Shown here: piece after piece, positions 7,591 to 16,874 of the stretch
How the letters are laid out: the number at the start of each line of letters is the position of its first letter
How positions within the stretch are numbered: the first letter of the stretch is position 1
Assembly (NCBI GenBank): GCA_037444775.1
Contig: JBBILU010000024.1
Location: 1 to 18,109 of the forward strand
From: JBBILU01 sp037444775
GTDB taxonomy: Bacteria > Patescibacteriota > Gracilibacteria > BD1-5 > UBA6164
DNA: 18,109 nt
Direction: 5' to 3'
The notes under the pieces: model-generated
What the model was told of the DNA's origin: nothing
Database searches by the model: none
The model's input: the letters and a program-made list of their open reading frames with translations, nothing else
Translations under genes and position numbers: made by a program

Positions 7591-8325
7591 TTAAAAAATA
7601 TATATTATTCATTGATAAATAAAAATACTAGAAAGCAAAATTACTAATATAAGAATAATTTTTCTAAAAACTTCCTCAGGAATCAATTTTACTATTTTTT
7701 TTCAAATATAACTTCAAAATAGAGCAGTTATAAATAATAATGGAATTAAAAAATAAAATTTTTTATCTAAAAAACCATTTCAAAAATAAATAGGAATTCT
7801 TGTAAAATCAACAATTAAAGCAACTGTCGCAATAGTAGCAATATATTGTTCTTTTGGTAATTGAAATAAAGTCATAAAAGCTCATCTTAAAACTCCTCCA
7901 GTTCAAATAAGTCAAGCAGTGAAACCCGATAATCATCATCAAATTATTCATAAATAATTATTTACTTTTACTTTGAATTCTGGTTTGATTAATGAAAAAG
8001 TAGCAAAAGACACTAACACTACTCAAAGAATAAATTTCAGAATTGTTTGATCTATATGTTCAACAAGCATAGCTCAAAATACAGTCAATAATATACTAGG
8101 AATACCAAAAATAAGTAATATTTTTTTATTAATATGCTTATAAAACATCAAAAGTCTTGAACCATTACCAAATATATGATAAATAGCTACAAGTAAAAGA
8201 GCATTTTTAAAGTCTAAAAAATTACTTAAAATAGGGAGTAAAATACTAGATGATCAAAATCATGCAATAGTTCATAATATTTCTGAAAGAAAAGCAAAAC
8301 AAATTATTAATATATATACTCACAT
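7591..8325 (-). CDS. TauE/SafE family permease (probable anion or sulfur-compound transporter)
   Basis: The 244-residue product is almost wholly hydrophobic, with about eight membrane helices in two halves. It matches the TauE/SafE family: an N-terminal half starting GVYILIICFAFLSEILGTIA with GFGSSSILLP, and a second half with GIIGGGLSGFTAGLIGTGGV followed by FMTLFQLPKEQYIATIATV. The family moves organosulfur compounds, sulfite or other anions across the inner membrane; substrate here is unknown. The second codon is TGA (Gly) and TGA occurs at conserved glycines in GGGLSG. The gene has a 5' leader with a T-box switch whose terminator ends about 46 bases before the ATG, so its transcription probably depends on uncharged tRNA. 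Its stop codon abuts the terminator of the candidate small RNA on the other strand. Confidence 0.88.
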
Positions 8326-8370
8326 ATTTTTTATTTTTATATAATATTTTTTTCAAAAAATGTTAAAGAA

Positions 8371-8515
8371 CAAAAAATCCCCAAAACAAAACTAAAGTTT
8401 TGCTTTGGGGTCTAAATTTTATAGACGGTTCCACCCAAATATTTATCTTTTATAATCAAAATTATTTTCTAAATTGCTTTCCATCACAACCTCAAACAAA
8501 AATATTTTTAATTAA
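8371..8515 (-). promoter_or_regulatory. T-box riboswitch leader upstream of the TauE/SafE gene
   Basis: The minus-strand leader holds TTTGGG(8439-8434)-TGGAACC(8433-8427)-GTCTA(8426-8422), a 7-base loop, TAGAC(8414-8410) and CCCAAA(8409-8404). This is the T-box antiterminator: helix A1, the 7-base bulge UGGNACC, and helix A2, all contiguous. CCCCAAA is shared with an alternative terminator stem (8372-8410), so the two folds exclude each other. In known T-boxes the bulge UGGN pairs with the tRNA NCCA end; UGGA needs discriminator U73, which fits tRNA-Gly or tRNA-Cys. A candidate promoter lies upstream (TTGACA 8550-8545, ACTATA 8526-8521, 18 apart). A short stem I may form from AAAATATTTT and AAAATAATTTT plus AGGTTG/CAATTT around 8465-8510, but I cannot identify the specifier codon. 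The switch part is strong; the tRNA identity is inference. Confidence 0.8.
8372..8410 (-). terminator. Terminator arm of the T-box
   Basis: On the minus strand CCCCAAAGCAAAAC (8410-8397) pairs with GTTTTGTTTTGGGG (8392-8379), one mismatch, 4-base loop, followed by A and six Ts. Its 5' side is the 3' side of the antiterminator helix A1. Confidence 0.88.
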
Positions 8516-8606
8516 CTTGTTATAGTTTATGTATTTTTGAGTTTTGTCAAATTTATTTATATATAATTTCTCAAAGTATCCAGTTTCGGGCTAGAATTTA
8601 TGTATT

Positions 8607-9614
8607 TTAATAATTTTTCAAAATATTTTCTATATTATCAAATAATTCTTCAAATTGTAATCTTGATAATTCTAGATTTTCTAAAGTTCAAACTACATTT
8701 TCAAAATCTTTTCAAGGAATAAGTTCAAAAATAGCCTTAGAATTCATTTGAGAATCTGCTGGAAGTTGTCAAAAATCTTTTATATTTATAAGAGATTTTT
8801 TCCATGATTTTTCTACTAATCAATTTTTACAATGTTTTTCTGATAAATAAACTTTCACCAGTTCTGGAATTTTTTCCATATATTCTCTATGAGATTTTAT
8901 AGCTTGTTTGGCATATTGATTATAGGAATTTATAACATAACCTATAAATAATCATTCTCAAGCCAAAACTTTATTGTTTGTTATATTTCAAGCTAATGCT
9001 TTTCCAGTATTTTGCCAATTTTTTTTCCACGATTCTAAAGTTAATCATAAATTTTCTATTCATTGCAAAGAAAAAGCATCAGGCATCAAAGGAGTAATAA
9101 AATAATCTGTAGAAAGTAAAACAATTCTATTTAACAAATCCAAACTTGGTGAAACATCAATTATAAAAATATCTATTTGCTGATTTAATCATTTTTCCTT
9201 TATAAATCTTTGAAGAGCACTTGTTTGAAAATATCAAATTTCTTGACCTCAACTTGCTTGATTGTAAGCTGTTATAAGCAAATCTTGATATGCTGATAAT
9301 TTTAAACTTCAAGGTAAAATAAACAAATTTTCCTTTATGTTTTGAAATTCAATTTTTAAATTTATGTCAGAACCTCATTCAATTATTCATTTTAAAACTC
9401 CATAAATATTATTTTCATTTCAAGAAAATAAATTTTTATCAAAATTTTCTCATAAAGCAAGTCTTGATAAATTACATTGTGGATCCAAATCTAGTAAAAC
9501 TGTTTTGTATCATTTCCCAGCAAATTTTACAGCTACATTATAAGCAATAGTTGTTTTTCAAACTCATCATTTATTATTAAGAAAAACTATATTTTTTGTT
9601 CTAATAAATTTCAT
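8607..9614 (-). CDS. ParA/Soj-type ATPase
   Basis: The 335-residue product is a cytosolic deviant Walker A ATPase of the ParA/MinD superfamily, used in DNA or cargo partitioning. The deviant Walker A is KGGVGKTT at residues 15-22, with all three glycines encoded by TGA; the signature lysine K15 is present. Walker A' is TVLLDLDPQCNLS and Walker B is IFIIDVSPSLDLLN, with LMPDAFSLQGIENL typical of the ParA fold. The protein is somewhat longer than Soj because of an insert around residues 100-140 and a longer tail. No ParB or parS-like site is visible next to it, so it may serve a chromosome-encoded role or a cargo other than DNA. A TATAAT box at 9653-9648 lies 34 bases upstream of the ATG, suggesting its own promoter after dus. 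Confidence 0.92.
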
Positions 9615-9684
9615 AATTTTTTTGTGAGAAATTAAAATTTTTTTTAAATTATAAACAAAAATATTGTTTGTAAAGAAAAATTTT

Positions 9685-10782
9685 TTATTCCATTCCCAAA
9701 CTCTCTTTTGTAATTTCTCATAAACTTGGTCTTTTATCTAAAAAGTCTTTATAAGTTTTTCTGATTTCTTCTATCGTTTTTAAAGAATTTTCTAAAGAAT
9801 CTGTTGTTACTAGTGCTTTTCTGTAAGTTTTAACTCAAGGGAAATTGTTTAAATATTGAACTAAATGTTTTCTGATTTCAAGACTTCATCTTACTTCTCA
9901 CTTTGTTTCTACAAGTTTTTTTGCATGAAATTCCATAGTTTCTAGAATTTCTTTTAAATCTGGATGATAAATTCAATCTACAAAATTATCTGGTTTCAAA
10001 TGAGAATATCTTTTTTTCAGCTCTGGATGTAAAATATTTGCCGGATTATGTTCATCTCAAAGAAAACACCAAGGATTTCAAAAACTCCCTCTTCAAATCA
10101 TAAATCAATCAAGATTCTGGACTTTTTCCATTCAATCTTTGAAATTCAAAATATCTCAATTACAAATTATAGGAATTGAAACTCTTTTTTTAAGTTCATA
10201 AATATTCGTAAAATCGGCATTTCAAGTAAAATAACTTTGTTTTGCTGTTCGTCCATGAACACTTACAAGTTTTGCTCAAGCTTTTTCAAGACCTGAAACA
10301 AAATGAAATAAATTTTCTCAAGTCGTCTCAAATCATAATCTTGTTTTAACTGAAATTGGCAAATGAGTTGCTTTATCTAATTCTGAAATAATAGAAAAAG
10401 CAGTACATTCATTGATTATTAAACTAGATCAGTGTCAGCTTTTTACAACTTTTTTTGCTGTACATCACATATTTACATCAATTCAAGCAATATTATATTT
10501 TTCCAAAGAAATTATTTTTGCTGCTTCTGCAAATTTTTCAGGATCTTTCCCAAAAATTTGAATAACTAAAGGATCTTCTGATTTATTATGAGGTAAAACA
10601 GAATCAGCTAAAAATTTTGAATAAAAAAGTCAATCTGCACTATAAAATTCTGAAACTAAATAAATATGAGGTGCTATTTTTCTCATTGTTTGTCTATAAG
10701 CAGAATCTCCATATCAATCCATAGGTGCTAAAAAACACATTTTTCATTTTTTTGCTTCATTTTTCCAAAAATTTTTATCCAT
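9685..10782 (-). CDS. dus: tRNA-dihydrouridine synthase
   Basis: The 365-residue flavoenzyme reduces uridines in tRNA D-loops with FMN and NADPH. The TIM barrel starts FLAPMDGYGDSAYR, the FMN region; VIQIFGKDPEKFAEAA and the catalytic loop NMGCTAKKVVKSGHGSSL follow. C107 is the expected catalytic acid, although the usual NxGCP has Thr instead of Pro. SVKTRLGF, VHGRTAKQSYFTGNADF, IICNGDI and MIGRGSFGNPW are the standard phosphate-binding and substrate motifs. A helical C-terminal domain (EIRKHLVQYLNNFPG) binds tRNA. Glycines at these motifs are mostly TGA. The message has a promoter about 80 bases upstream in a gap shared with a divergent gene. Which Dus subfamily it belongs to cannot be told by eye. 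Confidence 0.95.
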
Positions 10783-10859
10783 TTTTTTTATTTTTTATCA
10801 TATAAAGTTTTCTCTATTTAAAAAGAAAAACTAAGTTATATTTTTACAAAATTTTATTA

Positions 10860-10887
10860 TTTGTATCTAATTATAAAGAATTGTCAA
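10860..10887 (-). promoter_or_regulatory. Candidate promoter of dus
   Basis: TTGACA (10887-10882) and TACAAA (10865-10860) are 16 bases apart on the minus strand. The 5' untranslated RNA would be about 70 bases. It sits back to back with the promoter of the plus-strand gene. Confidence 0.45.
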
Positions 10888-10897
10888 GACATTTTTT

Positions 10898-10927
10898 TTG
10901 CAAATTAATAGTTATTTATGTTATAAT
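10898..10927 (+). promoter_or_regulatory. Promoter of the 171-residue gene
   Basis: TTGCAA (10898-10903) and a consensus TATAAT (10922-10927) are 18 bases apart. The ATG follows 33 bases later. Confidence 0.6.
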
Positions 10928-10959
10928 ATTTTTAGATTTAATTCCTAAAAGAAAAATAT

Positions 10960-11475
10960 ATGAGTTTTACTGATTTAATAAAAGATAAAAAAAATTTATC
11001 TAAAACTTTAATAAAAAGATATAACTTAGAAACAAGAAATAAAACATTTGGACTTGTAGAAATAAAAAACAAAACTCTTTTGAGCAAACTTTATTTTTGA
11101 TTTGCAAATTTACCTTCTAATTTTGTTGTAGTTTGAGATTTTTGAAAAGATTGACTTGATGAAAATTTCAAAAATATTTATGTAGCAAAAACTATTCCAG
11201 ATGATTTATTAAAATCTTTTGATTTCATTTTATCTGATTCTGAAAATACAGAAATAAATAAATATTTATCTTCTTGAGTTGCTCCGATTTTTCCTCGTGA
11301 TAACCATTATAAAACTATTTTGAAAGAATATAATTCTATCAAATGAGAGGGAAACTCATTTTTATACGATGATAAAAATGAATGGAGTATTTTTTATAGT
11401 TTAGCAAGATATTTAGAAAACCATAAATTTCCATTTGATAACAAAACTCTTGTAAAAAATGTTTTTGAGAGTTAA
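10960..11475 (+). CDS. Conserved hypothetical protein (171 residues)
   Basis: The product has no membrane segment or signal peptide. It contains the stretches SKLYFGFANLPSNFVVVGDF, IPDDLLKSFDFILSDSEN, and SSGVAPIFPRDNHYKTIL followed by GNSFLYDDKNEWSIFYSLAR. The last part, with a Gly-Val-Ala-Pro-Ile turn, then a GNSFLY stretch and a helix, looks like the C-terminal half of a nucleotide-sugar glycosyltransferase (GT-B style), but it is too short for a complete enzyme and no catalytic motif can be named. I believe related short proteins exist in other candidate-phylum genomes. It has its own consensus promoter and a strong shared terminator, so it is a single-gene unit. Glycines are mainly TGA. 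Confidence 0.75.
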
Positions 11476-11484
11476 GAAAAATAT

Positions 11485-11528
11485 CCTATAAAAAATATAT
11501 GTTGAATTCAACATATATTTTTTATAGG
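11485..11528. terminator. Bidirectional terminator: 44-base perfect palindrome
   Basis: Every base of 11485-11528 is self-complementary: CCTATAAAAAATATATGTTG, AATT, then the complement. The T-rich 3' arm gives a U-tract in both directions. It separates the convergent genes at 10960-11475 and 11522-13216, and it contains the stop codon of the latter. Confidence 0.9.
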
Positions 11529-13216
11529 CTTATTCTCCAAATTATTTTTGCAAGTTTTGCTAATTCTTTTTGTCTTTTTGATAAAGTTGAGCTATTCCAC
11601 TCTTCATAGTTTATTTTTAGAGAAGTGATTTTGTAAGAACTATTTTTATAAATTCCTACCTTTTCTTCAAAGTTTTTATTTCAAATTCATCTATTTTCAC
11701 TTTCTTTTAATAAAGTATAATTTCACAATTTATATGTATAATTATCAATTTCGTTTCAAAAAATATTCTTCCATTCTGTAGTATAGTTTTCTGGTAAAAT
11801 ATGTTCTATTGTAATATTTGTTTCCTCAAAATCATATTCATTGTGTGATAAATAATTTTCTATTTTAATTAATATATATTTCACAATTTTTTTTCATTGT
11901 TTAGTTGAAATAGATTTATTTTCAAAAATATTTTCAAAATCGTTATCATTAACATAAATTGAAGAAAACATATTTATTATTTCTTGCTTACTTTGTAATT
12001 CTCAAGAAAATATTTTTTGACTAATTTTATTATAAACTTTTTCAAGTTCATTAGGATTTAGTTTTCAAATAACATTATAACGAAAAGAAATTATTGAAAT
12101 ATATCTAAGTATATCACTAAAAATATCTCACAACTTATCATAAACGGCAAATAATAATGGAACTGGTTGAGTTACTCAAAATAATTTTAATTCTTCCAAA
12201 GATTTTTGAATTTCTTTTTTATTTGTGTGTAAATTCCAAAAATCGTCATTTGGATTTTTAATAGCTACATATAAATAAGCTGTTTTTTCTAATTCTCTTA
12301 ATAATTCTAAAACTTTTATAGGAGAATTTACTAATTTTTTTACTTCTTTAAAAAGTCTTTCATGTCTAACAAGTTGGCTTCTTGAATTTATAAAATATCT
12401 TAAAAAATTTGGAAAATCTTTTAGTCAAACTAAATCAACTATATGTTGCCATGTTTCTTCAATTTCAATTACATTAGCTCAATTACTAGAAACTATTGAA
12501 AATAAATAATTTTTTAGTAAATCTGTTGTTGTTAATTCTACTCATCTTGCATTTAAGGTTTCAAATACAGTATAAGCACTTATATCATCATCAACTATTA
12601 TTTGTATAAAAATAAATCTTCTTGAAATAATATTTTTAAAAAAAACACTAACTTTTTCTCAATTATCACTTTGAAATTTCTCACTAATTTGTTTTTTAAA
12701 ATAAATATATGCTTCATATAATAATTTTTCAGAATCACGAAGTTTTCAAATATTGGCAGGTTTTGTATATTCTAAAAGATAAGTTTTATAGAAATTATTA
12801 TTATTTTTATTTAATTCTAATTTTGTTGTGTAAAAAAGAGAAGTTATATCTTTTGTTCAAATGTATCATTTTAAAAGCAAGTCTATTCTTTCTTTGTTAT
12901 TTTCTGTGTCAATATTTTTTTCTACAAGTTCTTTCAAAAATCATATAATTGCAAGTATTATAATTGACATAGTAGTAAGTCTTTGTTGTCAATCTACTAC
13001 TTTATAAATATCATTCTCAAAAGTATTTTGTAAAACTATAGTTCCCATATAATGATCAGTATTCTCATCTTCTATACTCAATATATCTTCCCATAAATCT
13101 TGCCAATTTTCCTCACTCCAAGAATAGTCCCTTTGAAATTCAGGAACTCTATATTTTTTTCAATTTCCAAGTATTTCACTTAGATTTGCAGTTTTTGTAT
13201 CAAGTAAATTTTTCAT
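11522..13216 (-). CDS. DUF262 and DUF1524 domain protein, probable type IV restriction/defence nuclease
   Basis: The 564-residue product joins an N-terminal DUF262 (GmrS-like, ParB/Srx fold) and a C-terminal DUF1524 (GmrD-like, His-Me finger nuclease). DUF262 shows YRVPEFQRDYSW (residues 22-33), HYMGTIVLQ and VVDGQQRLTT (G76 from TGA), the NTP-binding/hydrolysis signature. DUF1524 shows TIEHILPENY with H472, then LGNYTLLKESENRGIGNKNF, the expected nuclease core. Fused GmrSD-type enzymes cut modified (e.g. glucosylated hydroxymethyl-cytosine) phage DNA; activity here is inferred from the family. It stands alone, with no methylase or partner next to it, which fits a type IV system. The frame is open only when TGA is Gly, so the gene is adapted to code 25 and not a recent arrival from a standard-code host. 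Confidence 0.9.
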
Positions 13217-13273
13217 AATTTTATATTAATTTATAAGTTATATCAAGTATATAGTGATTTAATTAAAGTCAAG

Positions 13274-13302
13274 AAAAAAAATTAGATTTTTTCTAATTTT
13301 TT
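13274..13302 (-). terminator. Intrinsic terminator of mraY
   Basis: AAAAAATTAGA and TCTAATTTTTT pair around a 5-base T loop, with a further T-run in the minus direction. It begins within the mraY stop codon. Confidence 0.75.
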
Positions 13303-14353
13303 AAAACATACTTTTTGTTTGTAATTCATAAAACATAATCCCAACAACTGCAAAAATCAATCAAATTAACCGTAATCTAAAAACGACTGTTTCTTCTGCC
13401 CATCAAGTAGCTTCAAGATGATGATGAAAAGGGGCAATTTTGAAAACTTTTTTTCAATTTCTTAATTTTTTACTTGTAAGCTGAATTATTACACTAAGAG
13501 TTTCTAAAATAAAAATTGCTCAAACTATAAATAACACAAAAATTGTATTTGTTAACATTGCTATAAGTCAAAGATTTGCTCATAAAGCCAAACTTCACAT
13601 ATCTCACATATAAAATTTTGCAGGTTTTACATTAAACCACAAAAATGCAATTAATGCTCAAACAATAGAAATACAAAGAGTAGAAAGCAAAAACATTCAC
13701 TGATCATAAGTTATGTAGGCATAAACAGAATAAGCAAATAAAAGCAATCATCAAGCAAGTCAATCAAGTCAGTCTGTGATATTTACACTATTACTAGCTG
13801 AAACTATAACAAGAATAAAAAGAGGAATAAAATAAACTCAAATATGCCAAGCTTCTCAAAATGGATTTCAAAGAGAATGAGTTCACCAATTTAATTTATA
13901 AAAAAACCATAAAGCTCACATTGTTGCAAAAACCAAAAGCCAAAACATTTTGAATTTTCCAGAAAGTCATTTAGTTTTTCAGACTCACTTGATATTCATA
14001 TAATCATCTATTCAACCTAAAAAACCTATTGTTGCTAAAGTAAAAAGTGATAAATAAGTTTCTTTTTGGTTTAATAAAGAATTGTTTATAAAACCAAAAT
14101 ATTGCAAAATTATACTTGAAATCACCATAACAAAAACTGAGAAAAGAATTACAGCTCATCACATTGTTGGAGTTCAAGCTTTACTTGAATGAAGTTTAAA
14201 AAATTCTAGAGCTTTTCCAGCTAAAGCATTTTCTCTGATTTGCTTTCAAAGTTTAAATTTTTTTAAAAAATTTATATAATATGGAGTTATTGCGAAACAA
14301 ACCACAAAAGTAGCAAGTCCGAAAAAAAATATTGTTAATAAATGTGGTGTCAT
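13301..14353 (-). CDS. mraY: Phospho-N-acetylmuramoyl-pentapeptide transferase
   Basis: MraY is the integral membrane enzyme that joins UDP-MurNAc-pentapeptide to undecaprenyl phosphate, making lipid I for peptidoglycan. The 350-residue length and about ten membrane helices are normal. Diagnostic motifs are SSKAGTPTMGG, LGGIDDY (D116, D117), NITDGLDGLAGG (D194), GDMGSLALG (D251) and the PFHHHLE loop (H310-H312) followed by GW.EE.VV.R. In most of these motifs glycines are TGA, a clear proof of the code. It follows topA on the same strand after 71 bases and is last in the unit, with a terminator on its stop codon. Its presence indicates that this organism makes peptidoglycan precursors, or at least keeps this step. 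Confidence 0.97.
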
Positions 14354-14424
14354 TGAAATTTATTAAAGTATAATTGCTATGTGTTTTCCCTCTCATTTAG
14401 GGATGATAGGATGAGCTCGTGCTT

Positions 14425-16713
14425 TTAATCTTCTTCTCATTTCATTCTTTTTTTTAATTCATCAAAAATAGATTTTGGAATAGGTTTTGCGATTTTTACT
14501 TCTGGATATTTTTTAGCAGCTAAAAATTTTCATCTTCTAGAATTTTTCACAACTAATTCTTCTCAACTTTCAGCATCTACTAACATTCATTTTTCTTTCA
14601 AAATCTCTTCTAGAATTTCTTCTGATTCATTTTTAATTTTTCAAATCCATTTTACTTTTGGATATTCAGAACTTGCAAGAAAAGGTCAAAATCTTCAAGT
14701 TTTTACAACAATTGTTCATTCAATTCAATCTGGACAAGGTTTTCATTCATATTTTGCTTTAAGCAAATCTAATGTATTTTTTTCTTCTTCTGGTTGCTCT
14801 ATGAAATCACATTCTGGATATGCCGAACAACCTATAAATTTTCATCATTTTGAATATCTATAAATTAGTTCACTATTACATTTTGGACAATTTTTTCAAA
14901 CTTTTTCTATTACTTTTTCTGCAGTTTCTCCTGCAAATTCTAATTCTTTTTTCAAGGTTTCTTCCCAGAAATTAGAAAGCATTTTTTCATAAGTTTCTTT
15001 TCCTGTTGCAATTTCATCAAAATTTTCTTCAACATCTTTAGTAAATTTATATTCCATCATTTTAGAAAAATACTTTTCTAAAAAATCGTTTACAGTATAA
15101 GCAACTTCTGTTGGAACTAAATATTTTTTATCCATTTTTTCAACATATCATCTATCAATAATTGTTGAAATTGTTGGAGCATAAGTTGATGGTCTTCAAA
15201 TTCCTTCTGCATCTAATTTCTTAACTAAACTTGCTTCTGTATATCTAGCTGGAGGATTAGAAAAACCTTGTTCTCATTTTAAATTATTTCATTCTAAAAT
15301 TTCTCAAATTGAAATATCAGGAAGAGTTGCATTTTCCTCATCAGCTGAATTTTCTTCATCATCATGAGATTCAATATAAAGTTTCATAAATCAATCAAAT
15401 TTTATTACTTCTCATTTTGTAATCCAATTTTGATTTGGAGATTTTGTTGGAGAAAAATCAAAAGTTGTAATCTCAACTATAGCATCAGTCATTTGTGAAG
15501 CTAGGGTTCTTTTCCAAATAAGAGTATATAATTTCAATTGTTGTGGTTCCAAAACTCCTGCTAAACTTTCTGGAGTTCTTGATAAATTTGTTGGTCTAAT
15601 AGCTTCATGAGCTTCTTGTGCTCAAGCTGATTTTGTTTTAAAATTTCTTGATTTATGATACTCCTTTCAAAAAGTTTTTGTAATTACTTCTTCAGATTGT
15701 TTTTTTGCAAAATCTGATAAATTAACACTATCAGTTCTCATATAAGTAATTAATCATTGTCTTTCTCATCAATCTAATTCAATTCATTCATATAATTTTT
15801 GAGCAATCATCATTGTTTGTTTAACTCAAAAACCAAATTTTCTTGAAGCTTCTTGTTGTAAAGTTGAAGTTACAAAAGGAGCTCATGGACTTCTTTTAGT
15901 ATCTTTTTTTTCAGCAAAATTTAATTTAAATTCTAATTCTTCATCTTTTTCTAAAATTTTGTATCATTTTTTATTTTCTCCTTTTTTAAAAGAATTTATA
16001 TCATCAAATAAAGTCGCAAGAGTTTTTAAAACATCTTCCTCACTATTAAATGTTTTTACTTTTCAATTTACTTTTGTCAAAGTTGACCTAAATTTGAAAT
16101 TTTTATTTGGAGAAGAATATTTCAATTCTATAGAAATTTTCCAATTTTCTTTTGCTTTGAAATCTTTTATTTCCCTTTCTTTTTCTACTATTAACTTAAC
16201 AGCAACAGATTGAACTCTTCAGGCAGAAAGTCATTTTCTAATTTTTTTCCATAAAACTGGACTAACTTTATATCAAACAAGTCTATCTAAAACCCTTCTG
16301 GCTTGTTGAGCATTTACTAAATCCAAATTGATTTTTCTAGGTGTTTTTATAGAGTGCAAAATTGCATCTTTTGTAATTTCATGAAAAACAATTCTATCAA
16401 CATTTTCTGGATTCAAATCCAACACATGACAGATATGCCATCAAATAGCTTCTCATTCACGATCTTCATCCGTTGCTATCCAAACTTTTGAATGAGTTTT
16501 AGCAAGTTTTTTCAAAGAATCTACAGTTTTCTTTTTGTCATCATTTATCCCATAATCTGGAGCAAAATTATTATCTATATCAACTCAAAGTTTACTTGTT
16601 GGCAAATCTCTAATGTGTCACATTGAGGCAACAACTTTAAAATCAGCTCACAAAAATTTTTCAATAGTTTTTCATTTTGCAGGAGATTCTACAATTACAA
16701 GATTTTTACTCAT
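14425..16713 (-). CDS. topA: DNA topoisomerase I, type IA
   Basis: The 762-residue enzyme relaxes negative supercoils through a tyrosine-DNA link. The N-terminal TOPRIM domain has LVIVESPAKGKTIEKFLG (E9) and the acidic triad region ATDEDREGEAIGWH (D82-E86). The active-site tyrosine is Y324 in LITYMRTDSVNLS. KSAGAQEAHEAIRPT and GRPSTYAPTISTII are further family motifs. The C-terminus has one intact four-cysteine zinc ribbon (C609, C612, C629, C635) and then two ribbon-like repeats that lost most cysteines (one Cys in KPCPDGIEG; GRRGKFLAAKKYPEVK). It ends MKGEED. TGA codons at conserved glycines are numerous. A promoter is visible upstream, divergent from the ATPase gene, and mraY follows 71 bases downstream. 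Confidence 0.97.
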
Positions 16714-16746
16714 TTTATTTTTATTAATTTCTAAAAAATTTCACCT

Positions 16747-16774
16747 ACTTTATTATTTTATTAAAATTAGTCAA
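16747..16774 (-). promoter_or_regulatory. Candidate promoter of topA
   Basis: TTGACT (16774-16769) and TAAAGT (16752-16747) are 16 bases apart on the minus strand, 33 bases before the topA ATG. Confidence 0.45.
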
Positions 16775-16809
16775 AAAAAAATAGGTATTTTACAAAATAT
16801 ATTAAATTT

Positions 16810-16837
16810 TTTACAAAATTAAAAAATCTCATATAAT
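16810..16837 (+). promoter_or_regulatory. Candidate promoter of the archaeal-type ATPase gene
   Basis: TTTACA (16810-16815) and a consensus TATAAT (16832-16837) are 16 bases apart, 31 bases before the ATG. Confidence 0.5.
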
Positions 16838-16843
16838 ACAAAC

Positions 16844-16874
16844 ATATTTTAAAAATTAATCAAAAAATATGGCA
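16844..16874 (+). repeat. ATPase leader repeat, copy 1
   Basis: This 31-base segment ends in the first two codons (ATG GCA) of the ATPase gene and matches 18055-18085 with one mismatch. Confidence 0.75.

Noticed and set aside
15959..16822. Plus-strand frames opposite topA
   Set aside because: The minus-strand topA reading is supported by motifs over its whole length; these are antisense shadows.
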